A stretch of DNA of 6,368 nt from Candidatus Hydrogenedentota bacterium (GTDB lineage: Bacteria; Hydrogenedentota; Hydrogenedentia; Hydrogenedentales; CAITNO01). Below are positions 1 to 5,336 of the stretch, one piece after another. Every line of letters begins with the position of its first letter. The stretch's first letter is position 1. The position numbers were made by a program, and so were the translations under genes. The DNA lies in contig DSBB01000047.1 of NCBI GenBank assembly GCA_011046175.1, forward strand, positions 1-6,368. Direction: 5' to 3'. The notes beneath the pieces are model-generated. The model did no database searches. It saw nothing but the letters and a program-made list of their open reading frames with translations, and was not told the DNA's origin.

Positions 1-238
1 ATACATTGGTTCCCCAAAACGCATGGATTTTACCGTCGTAGGGGACCGCGTAAACACCGCAAAGCGCTTTTGCGACATGGCCGGTCCCGGAAAGGTGGTC
101 GTCGGACATCACACATGGTCCGCCATTAAGGAACGCGCGGAAGGCATGCCAATGGGACAATTAACGCTGAAAGGCAAACAACAAACCGTTCTGGCCTATG
201 AAGTGCATTCATTATTCAAAGAAAAAGAACATGCGTGA
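1..238 (+). CDS. Class III adenylate/guanylate cyclase, C-terminal fragment (5' end outside window)
   Basis: This is the end of a class III nucleotide cyclase, which makes cAMP (or cGMP) from ATP (GTP). The reading frame is open from the window edge (codons start at base 2) to a TGA at 236-238, giving 78 visible residues. They begin YIGSPKRMDFTVVGDRVN, matching the family pattern around the conserved IGS and DYTVIGDTVNLAAR segment. Numbering from the first visible codon, Asn18 and Arg22 correspond to the transition-state Asn and Arg of the family. Thr11 sits where mammalian cyclases have the adenine-selecting Asp, a substitution typical of bacterial class IIIb enzymes, so ATP is the likelier substrate. 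The metal-binding aspartates and any sensor or membrane domains lie upstream, outside the window, so the full architecture is unknown. The tail ends in a short charged stretch (KEKEHA). murG follows after 36 nt with no visible terminator, suggesting one transcript. The family call is firm; substrate and role are inferred. Confidence 0.9.
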   Translation, partial: YIGSPKRMDFTVVGDRVNTAKRFCDMAGPGKVVVGHHTWSAIKERAEGMPMGQLTLKGKQQTVLAYEVHSLFKEKEHA

Positions 239-257
239 TGGTAACCGCCACATTGGC

Positions 258-262
258 TGGAG
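258..262 (+). promoter_or_regulatory. Probable ribosome binding site of murG
   Basis: TGGAG lies 12 nt upstream of the GTG at 275. The spacing is long for a Shine-Dalgarno site, but the next candidate start (ATG at 284) would be 21 nt away, which is too far. The site therefore favours the GTG start. Confidence 0.45.
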
Positions 263-274
263 AACGTTATATCT

Positions 275-1387
275 GTGCGTACCATGATTACAGGCGGCGG
301 CACGGGAGGACATACGTCCCCCGCGGTTGCCGTGATTGAAGAATTAAGAAAGCGCGACGCCCGCCTGCTGCTGCAGTGGGTGGGCAGGAAAGGCGGCATC
401 GAGGAGCAGGTGGCGGAGCAATACGACGTGCCGTTTCGCTCCCTGCCGGTGGAAGGATGGACCCGCGCCAAATCACCGCGCATACTGTTGACCGCCGTCA
501 AACTGGTCTGGTCGCTTTTTCGCGCATGGTTTTACCTGAAAGTATTCCGTCCCCAAGTAGTGTTCGGCGTCGGTGGTTACGTAAGTCTGCCCGCCGTCTG
601 GGTCGCGCAGCGTATGGACATCCCAACAGTCCTGCACGAGCAGAACAAACGGCTCGGGCTGGCGAACCGACTGTGTGCCCGCAAGGCGTCCCGGCTCCTG
701 ATCAGCTATCCTGATACTCTCGGTGATTTCCCGGCCGACAAGACGAAAATCGTCGGGAATCCCGTTCGCGCCGCTTTTTTGAATCCTCCGGATATAATAC
801 AGGCAAGAGCAACGTTTGCCCTGCAACCAAACGTACCCGTGGTATTGGTAATCGGCGGTAGCCAAGGGGCGCACACCATCAACGCGGCAATGGCATGCGT
901 GGTGCATGCCTTTGACAAAGATGAAGTGCAGTTTATTTGGGGAGCGGGAAAATTTGACGCCATCCAGATGCGCTTAAAAGCGGAGGGCGCGCATGCCTTA
1001 ACTCAAGTGCATGCCTTTATCGAGGATATGGCAACCGCCTGCGCCGCGGCAGACCTGATTGTGTCCCGCGCCGGCGCTTCAACCACCGCTGAACTGGCTG
1101 TTCTGGGCAAACCGTCCGTGCTTATTCCCTATCCCCATGCCGCGGACAACCATCAGGAGCACAACGCCCGCGCCTTTGAGTCCGCAGGCGCGGCGGTGGT
1201 GCTGTTGGACAAAGAATGCGCGCCGGACACGTTGGAAGCGTTAATCAGGGAGTTGATTGGCAACTCCGAGAAACTCCTGGCAATGGGACGGGCAGCCAAG
1301 GCGCTTGCCCAACCGCTGGCGGCGGAAAACATCGCAGAAACAATTATGGAACTCGTCCATGCCGGCGACACGGCTACTCCTGCTTGA
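275..1387 (+). CDS. murG: MurG, UDP-GlcNAc:lipid I N-acetylglucosaminyltransferase
   Basis: MurG moves GlcNAc from UDP-GlcNAc onto lipid I (undecaprenyl-PP-MurNAc-pentapeptide) at the inner face of the cytoplasmic membrane, giving lipid II for peptidoglycan. The 370-residue length is normal for this GT28-family GT-B enzyme. In the N-terminal, lipid I-binding half: the glycine loop GGGTGGH at residues 7-13 (His13 aligns with the conserved His), GVGGYVSLP at 98-106, HEQN at 121-124 and GNPVR at 161-165. In the C-terminal, UDP-GlcNAc half: GGSQGA at 194-199, SRAGASTTAEL at 264-274 and PYPHAADNHQ at 285-294. All motifs are present and in order, so the enzyme should be active. The GTG start is chosen because it gives the usual N-terminus (MRTMITGGGTGGH aligns with the family's MRVLIAGGGTGGH) and has a TGGAG upstream. 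The gene follows a cyclase fragment by 36 nt rather than sitting visibly in a division-cell-wall cluster. Its last 14 bp overlap the convergent nitroreductase gene. Confidence 0.97.
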   Translation: MRTMITGGGTGGHTSPAVAVIEELRKRDARLLLQWVGRKGGIEEQVAEQYDVPFRSLPVEGWTRAKSPRILLTAVKLVWSLFRAWFYLKVFRPQVVFGVGGYVSLPAVWVAQRMDIPTVLHEQNKRLGLANRLCARKASRLLISYPDTLGDFPADKTKIVGNPVRAAFLNPPDIIQARATFALQPNVPVVLVIGGSQGAHTINAAMACVVHAFDKDEVQFIWGAGKFDAIQMRLKAEGAHALTQVHAFIEDMATACAAADLIVSRAGASTTAELAVLGKPSVLIPYPHAADNHQEHNARAFESAGAAVVLLDKECAPDTLEALIRELIGNSEKLLAMGRAAKALAQPLAAENIAETIMELVHAGDTATPA

Positions 1388-1985
1388 ATCGGTCAACAAC
1401 GAGGATTTCATCAAGGGGAAGCTGTCCGCCGCGCGGGTTCGCTGGTTGCGTGGCCTTGCCGATGGCGAGCATCATAGCAATAACATGGTCTTCAGGCAGA
1501 TTGATAAGTTTGCCAACCGCGTCAAAATCAAAACCCACCATCGGACACGAATCATAATCCATCGCCCTGGCGACAAGCATCAACGTTTGCGCGATTATGC
1601 CGCAGGACCGCATGGCCTCGTCACGCTGCACCTGATCCCGTCCGCGGTAATACGCGTCAATCGCGGGCAATATAAAGTCCTGAAAATCAAGCGGCATATT
1701 GCGCCAATACCGTTGTGGCTCCTTTTCCCAAGATTTAAGATCGGCGCATAGAACAAGCAGGAGGGAGGCGTCCGTTACTTGGGACTGGTCCCATGCCACC
1801 TCACGCAATTCCCGACGCAATTCAGGATCGCGCACCACAACCAGCCGCCAATTCTGTATATTAAAGGAAGTGGGGGACAACAAGGCCAGTTTCAGCAGTT
1901 CCTTTTCCTCGCGTTCCGACATCCGGTGGTTGGGATCAAAATGTTTTACCGCCCTGCGCCCTTCAATTGCTGTGTACAAATCCAT
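1374..1985 (-). CDS. Nitroreductase-family FMN oxidoreductase
   Basis: A 203-residue protein of the nitroreductase fold: homodimeric flavoenzymes that use FMN and NAD(P)H to reduce nitro compounds, quinones, enones or dedicated metabolites. The N-terminus carries the FMN-phosphate-binding basic pair (Arg10-Arg11 in RRAVKHF). SPTSFNIQNWR at 37-47 matches the family's SP-S--N-QPW motif, with Asn-Trp where Pro-Trp is usual. The helix at 128-141 and CPMVGFD at 147-153 match the central dimer and flavin region, and AIGKA at 174-178 replaces the common LGYP-type strand. No signal peptide or membrane segment is seen, so it is cytoplasmic. The ATG start is supported by AGAAGGG 8 nt upstream. It lies 81 nt downstream of gcvPB on the same strand, so it could be read from the gcv operon or from its own weak promoter. 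The 3' end overlaps murG by 14 bp, tail to tail. The physiological substrate cannot be told from sequence. Confidence 0.9.
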   Translation of the reverse strand: MDLYTAIEGRRAVKHFDPNHRMSEREEKELLKLALLSPTSFNIQNWRLVVVRDPELRRELREVAWDQSQVTDASLLLVLCADLKSWEKEPQRYWRNMPLDFQDFILPAIDAYYRGRDQVQRDEAMRSCGIIAQTLMLVARAMDYDSCPMVGFDFDAVGKLINLPEDHVIAMMLAIGKATQPANPRGGQLPLDEILVVDRFKQE

Positions 1986-1993
1986 AACGCAAG

Positions 1994-2000
1994 CCCTTCT
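1994..2000 (-). promoter_or_regulatory. Ribosome binding site of the nitroreductase gene
   Basis: On the minus strand AGAAGGG stands 8 nt before the ATG at 1985, normal spacing. It fixes that start and shows the gene has its own translation initiation, not coupling to gcvPB. Confidence 0.65.
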
Positions 2001-2028
2001 TTTTGCTTTCTTAACACATAAACAATAA

Positions 2029-2056
2029 TCTATACCAATCGCGGCATCGTTCGCAA
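2029..2056 (-). promoter_or_regulatory. Weak candidate sigma-70-like promoter for the nitroreductase gene
   Basis: In the 81-nt gap between gcvPB and the nitroreductase gene, the minus strand reads TTGCGA (2056-2051), a 16-nt spacer, then TATAGA (2034-2029). Each hexamer matches 4 of 6 consensus bases. The surrounding bases toward the gene are AT-rich. No hairpin plus T-run terminator for the gcv operon is visible in the gap, so read-through from gcvPB is equally possible. Such matches arise by chance; this is a suggestion only. Confidence 0.25.
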
Positions 2057-2066
2057 CCCGTAGTTC

Positions 2067-3512
2067 TCATCCGGTGCATGCGCAATCCAGGTTTTTGGCG
2101 GCTTGCGCCTCGTTGAGCCGGCCCACAGGCATCGTACGCGGCGCTTGATGAAGGACATCAGCGTCTGTCTCGGCAAGTCGCGCGATATCGAGCATGGCAT
2201 CACAGAAGGCGTCAAGCGTTTCGCGCGATTCGGTTTCGGTGGGTTCAATCATCAGCCCCTCCTTGACGGTAAGCGGGAAATAGACGGTTGGCGCATGGAA
2301 ACCACGGTCAAGCAGGGCTTTGGCGACATCCAGGGCTCGTATGCCGTGTTTGGACGCAAATGTCGCGGCGCTCAACACGCACTCGTGCATACACAGGCCA
2401 TCATAAGCGGGACGCCACACGTCCCTCAACCGGGCAAGCACATAGTTGGCGTTGAGCACGGCATTTTCGCTGACGGTTTTCAGACCCTCCGCACCCACGG
2501 CCCGCAAATAGGCGTAGGCGCGTAGCGCCACAAGGAAATTACCAAAAAAAGGCGCAATTCTGCCGATGGACTGCGCGCTGTCCTGCAGCGTGTACGTTCC
2601 GCCGTCCTTAACCACCCGGGGGTTGGGAAGAAATGGGACGAGTCGTTCGCCGACGGCAATCGCGCCGGAACCGGGGCCGCCCATACCGTGGGGGGTCGCG
2701 AATGTCTTGTGCAGATTAAAATGCATCACATCAAAACCGAGATCGCCGGGACGGCACCGGCCCACAATGGCGTTAAGATTAGCGCCGTCATAGTACATCA
2801 ATGCGCCGTTCTCATGCGCCAGCAGGGCCATGTCCGCCACACGCGGCTCGAACAGGCCGTGCGTGTTGGGGCATGTCAGCATAACGCCCGCTACATGTTC
2901 GCCCATAAGCGCCGCGTAAGCGTCAAAATCCACCACTCCCTGAGCGTTCGACGGAATGGTTACCGTTTTGAATCCAGCCATAACGGCGCTCGCCGGGTTT
3001 GTGCCGTGGGCGGAATCGGGTATAAGAAGCGTGTCACGCAGGACGCCATTCTGCGCCTTGTGATACGCCGCGATGAGCAGTGCGCCTGTAAGTTCGCCGT
3101 GCGCCCCCGCCATAGGCTGCAAACATGCGGCGGTCATACCGGAAACCTCCGCAAGAAGCCGTTCCATTTCGCACACCACCTCCAAGGCGCCCTGACATAT
3201 TTTGCGGTATGCGTCCGTCATGGCGGTAAATGGATGCAGTCGCGTAAACCCCGGAAGCGCGCCAATTGCCTCCATGATTTTGGGATTGTATTTCATGGTG
3301 CAGGAACCAAGCGGATAGTAATGCGAATCCACGCCAAAATTGCGCCGCGATAATTGGGTAAAATGACGCACCACATCCAATTCACTCAATTCGGGAAGCG
3401 CTAGCGGCGTATCTCGTTTGACTGCGTCCGGAAGCGAAGCCGCGGGCACGTCCAAAGGCGCAGGCATAACAGCGTGACGTCCCGGCGCGCCCATTTCAAA
3501 GATGGTCTTCAT
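2067..3512 (-). CDS. gcvPB: Glycine decarboxylase (P protein) subunit 2, GcvPB
   Basis: PLP-carrying half of the split glycine decarboxylase. With GcvPA it decarboxylates glycine and transfers the aminomethyl group to the lipoyl arm of GcvH. The 481 residues match the usual GcvPB length. The N-terminus (TIFEMGAPGRHAV) is the family signature; Y-PLGSCTMKYNP lies at 66-77, DSAHGTNPAS at 166-175, the PLP-ring Asp in YYDGANLNA at 242, and the Schiff-base lysine in NLHKTF at 269, followed by a glycine-rich PHGMGGPGSG loop. The C-terminal TVYFPL and EPTETES segments are conserved too. The ATG at 3512 is chosen over a TTG 69 nt upstream (3581), because AAGGAG sits 6 nt before the ATG and the 23-residue extension does not look like the family. 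It is the last gcv gene, 90 nt after gcvPA. Cytoplasmic; nothing appears broken. Confidence 0.97.
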   Translation of the reverse strand: MKTIFEMGAPGRHAVMPAPLDVPAASLPDAVKRDTPLALPELSELDVVRHFTQLSRRNFGVDSHYYPLGSCTMKYNPKIMEAIGALPGFTRLHPFTAMTDAYRKICQGALEVVCEMERLLAEVSGMTAACLQPMAGAHGELTGALLIAAYHKAQNGVLRDTLLIPDSAHGTNPASAVMAGFKTVTIPSNAQGVVDFDAYAALMGEHVAGVMLTCPNTHGLFEPRVADMALLAHENGALMYYDGANLNAIVGRCRPGDLGFDVMHFNLHKTFATPHGMGGPGSGAIAVGERLVPFLPNPRVVKDGGTYTLQDSAQSIGRIAPFFGNFLVALRAYAYLRAVGAEGLKTVSENAVLNANYVLARLRDVWRPAYDGLCMHECVLSAATFASKHGIRALDVAKALLDRGFHAPTVYFPLTVKEGLMIEPTETESRETLDAFCDAMLDIARLAETDADVLHQAPRTMPVGRLNEAQAAKNLDCACTG

Positions 3513-3517
3513 AGGGT

Positions 3518-3524
3518 ACTCCTT
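3518..3524 (-). promoter_or_regulatory. Strong ribosome binding site deciding the gcvPB start
   Basis: Minus-strand AAGGAGT is a near-perfect anti-16S match, with its AAGGAG core 6 nt before the ATG at 3512. It settles the start at 3512 and rejects the upstream TTG at 3581. Confidence 0.85.
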
Positions 3525-3602
3525 GCCATGTTCGGGAAGAGCCGCTCGTGCTGATTCCGGCATCCGCCATAAACGATGCAAAGGCGTGTCGTTCTCGATT
3601 TG

Positions 3603-4892
3603 TCATGCCGCGCATTCCCGCAAGGCGGCGGCAAAAGCGTCCAACTCGACGCGGGTCCGTTTCTCCGTCACCGCTATGAGCAGATCGTTTGGCCCGCCTC
3701 GGTTCACCGCCTGCAACGGCAACCCTGCCAGGTACTTCTTCTCCAGCATTGCCGCCGTTACGGCTTCCGCGTTTCCCGGCAGACGCACCGAAAATTCATT
3801 AAAGGTAGGACCGGCATTCAACACTTCGGCAAAATCCAGTTTTGCCTTCAAATATTCCGCCTTGGCGTGGCACGCCCGGGCCGTTTCGCGCAATCCTTCC
3901 TTGCCTAGGAGACACAGGTGAATCAAGGCGCGCAAGGCGCATAACGCCTGATTGGAGCAAATGTTAGAGAGCGCCTTTTCACGGCGGATATGCTGTTCCC
4001 GCGCCTGCAACGTAAGCACAAAGCCCCGGCGTCCCGCGGCATCGGTTGTGGCGGCGGCGATGCGTCCGGGCATTTTGCGGATGTGCGCTTTGCGCGTCGC
4101 GAGTATGCCCAGATACGGCCCGCCAAACGCCAGGGGCAACCCAACGCTTTGCCCTTCCGCCACCGCAATATCCGCCCCCATCGCGCCGGGCGTCTTCACT
4201 AATCCCAACGACACGGGATTCACCGCCAACACCAACAGCGCGCCAACGTCGTGACAACGTCGCGCCAGCTCGCTAAAATCCTGGAGCGTTCCGGGAAACG
4301 CGGGATTCTGGGCGATAACGCAAGCGGTATCACCGGCCACAGGTTCGTTGCCGTCTTCAATGGTAAGCGCGGAACCCGACGCATGCGTCAGGAGCATTTC
4401 CCGCCAGACCGGGTGGAGCGAATCGTGAACCACCACGCGTGACTTGCCGGTAATGCGCGCCGCCATGATTGCCGACTCGAAGGTCGCCGTGCCGCCGTCG
4501 TAAAGAGACGCGTTGGCGCATTCCATATCAGTAATGCGGCATATCATGGACTGATATTCGTAAATAGCTTGTAACGTCCCCTGTGAACATTCAGGTTGAT
4601 AGGGCGTGTAGGCTGTAAAAAACTCGCTCCGCCCCGCCAACGCGTCCACCGCAGCCGGAATATAGTGGTCGTAATAGCCGCCGCCAAGGAAACTCACGCA
4701 GCCAGCGCAATTGCGTCGGGCAAGACCCTCAAAATAACTGGACAAACAGCATTCGCTCATACCTTCGGGCATGTCCAGCGCGTTCACCCGCAATGCTTCA
4801 GGAACCACTGCGAACAAGGAAGCCATATCCGCCACGCCAACGGCATTCAGCATCAGCCGCTTTTCCGTCCCGCTGATAACAGACCAGTCCAT
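3603..4892 (-). CDS. gcvPA: Glycine decarboxylase (P protein) subunit 1, GcvPA
   Basis: Non-PLP-lysine half of the two-chain glycine decarboxylase; it pairs with GcvPB to form the active site. Its 429 residues are slightly short of the typical GcvPA of roughly 440-450. Conserved segments are all present: SFLGGGYYDHYIP at 67-79, TAYTPYQPECSQGTLQAIYEYQ at 93-114, YDGGTA at 131-136, GGPYLG at 257-262, RKMPGRI at 272-278, RREKALSNICSNQAL at 303-317 (Leu where Thr is more usual) and TEKRT at 409-413. The ATG at 4892 is chosen because GGGGAG lies 8 nt upstream; the GTG three codons earlier (4901) would overlap that site. It follows gcvH by 35 nt. The protein is cysteine-rich: 14 Cys, including Cys48-Cys49 and a Cys62-x-x-Cys65 just before the first conserved block. 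Confidence 0.96.
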   Translation of the reverse strand: MDWSVISGTEKRLMLNAVGVADMASLFAVVPEALRVNALDMPEGMSECCLSSYFEGLARRNCAGCVSFLGGGYYDHYIPAAVDALAGRSEFFTAYTPYQPECSQGTLQAIYEYQSMICRITDMECANASLYDGGTATFESAIMAARITGKSRVVVHDSLHPVWREMLLTHASGSALTIEDGNEPVAGDTACVIAQNPAFPGTLQDFSELARRCHDVGALLVLAVNPVSLGLVKTPGAMGADIAVAEGQSVGLPLAFGGPYLGILATRKAHIRKMPGRIAAATTDAAGRRGFVLTLQAREQHIRREKALSNICSNQALCALRALIHLCLLGKEGLRETARACHAKAEYLKAKLDFAEVLNAGPTFNEFSVRLPGNAEAVTAAMLEKKYLAGLPLQAVNRGGPNDLLIAVTEKRTRVELDAFAAALRECAA

Positions 4893-4900
4893 TCGGCACA

Positions 4901-4906
4901 CTCCCC
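4901..4906 (-). promoter_or_regulatory. Ribosome binding site deciding the gcvPA start
   Basis: Minus-strand GGGGAG lies 8 nt before the ATG at 4892. The alternative GTG (4901-4899) shares its first base with this site, so it cannot be served by it. Confidence 0.75.
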
Positions 4907-4927
4907 AAAAGGTTCGGTTAACGAAGT

Positions 4928-5311
4928 CTATTCCACCGTTTTGAGATATCCACGATAAGACCGGGCGTCCATAAGTTCGTTATATTCTTCTTCGTTGATA
5001 TCTTTCATCTTGACAATCCAACCCTTGCCATAACAATCGCGGTTAATCAAATCGGGTTCCATTTCAAGAATGTCATTCACTTCCACAACCGTGCCTGATA
5101 CGGGCGCGTAAACATCGTTCGCAGCTTTCACGGACTCGACCACGGCGACATCTTCGCCCCGTTCCAACACCTTGCCGATTTCAGGCAGTTCCACAAAAGT
5201 GATCTCGCCCAGTTCGTCCACGGCATATTCCGTGATACCGATAATGCAGATGCCGTCAAGGTTGACTATCCATTCGTGTTCTTCCGTGTATTTAAGCGTG
5301 TCCGGATTCAT
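4928..5311 (-). CDS. gcvH: Glycine cleavage system H protein (lipoyl carrier)
   Basis: Small acidic carrier whose lipoylated lysine swings the aminomethyl group from the P protein to GcvT and is then reoxidised by dihydrolipoyl dehydrogenase. The 127-residue length is typical. The N-terminus LKYTEEHEW, GITEYAVDELGEITFVELPEIG at 25-46 and the lipoylation motif ESVKAANDVYAPVSG at 59-73, with Lys62 as the modified residue, are all canonical. GWIVKM near 97-102 closes the lipoyl fold. The ATG at 5311 is chosen over one at 5347, since GGTGGAG lies 8 nt before it and the extra 12 residues would overlap the end of gcvT without family resemblance. It sits 25 nt after gcvT and 35 nt before gcvPA. The C-terminal-coding part is AT-richer than its neighbours (47 of 120 bases G+C at 4981-5100), partly explained by many Glu, Asn, Lys, Ile and Tyr codons. 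Confidence 0.97.
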   Translation of the reverse strand: MNPDTLKYTEEHEWIVNLDGICIIGITEYAVDELGEITFVELPEIGKVLERGEDVAVVESVKAANDVYAPVSGTVVEVNDILEMEPDLINRDCYGKGWIVKMKDINEEEYNELMDARSYRGYLKTVE

Positions 5312-5319
5312 AAGTCGCT

Positions 5320-5326
5320 CTCCACC
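5320..5326 (-). promoter_or_regulatory. Ribosome binding site deciding the gcvH start
   Basis: Minus-strand GGTGGAG lies 8 nt upstream of the ATG at 5311, within the 25-nt gcvT-gcvH gap. It supports the short form of GcvH beginning MNPDTLKYTEEHEW. Confidence 0.75.
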
Positions 5327-5336
5327 AAAATTTAAG

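Noticed and set aside
473..907. Minus-strand open frame of 144 codons within murG
   Set aside because: Antisense to conserved MurG motifs, with no recognisable domain; a shadow frame.
2688..3353. Plus-strand open frame of 221 codons
   Set aside because: It lies wholly antisense to the well-conserved gcvPB, its translation is rich in Arg, His and Cys with no family resemblance, and it has no convincing ribosome binding site. It is a GC-driven shadow.
3513..3581. TTG-initiated N-terminal extension of gcvPB
   Set aside because: The internal ATG at 3512 has a near-perfect AAGGAG at 6 nt and begins exactly where family similarity begins.
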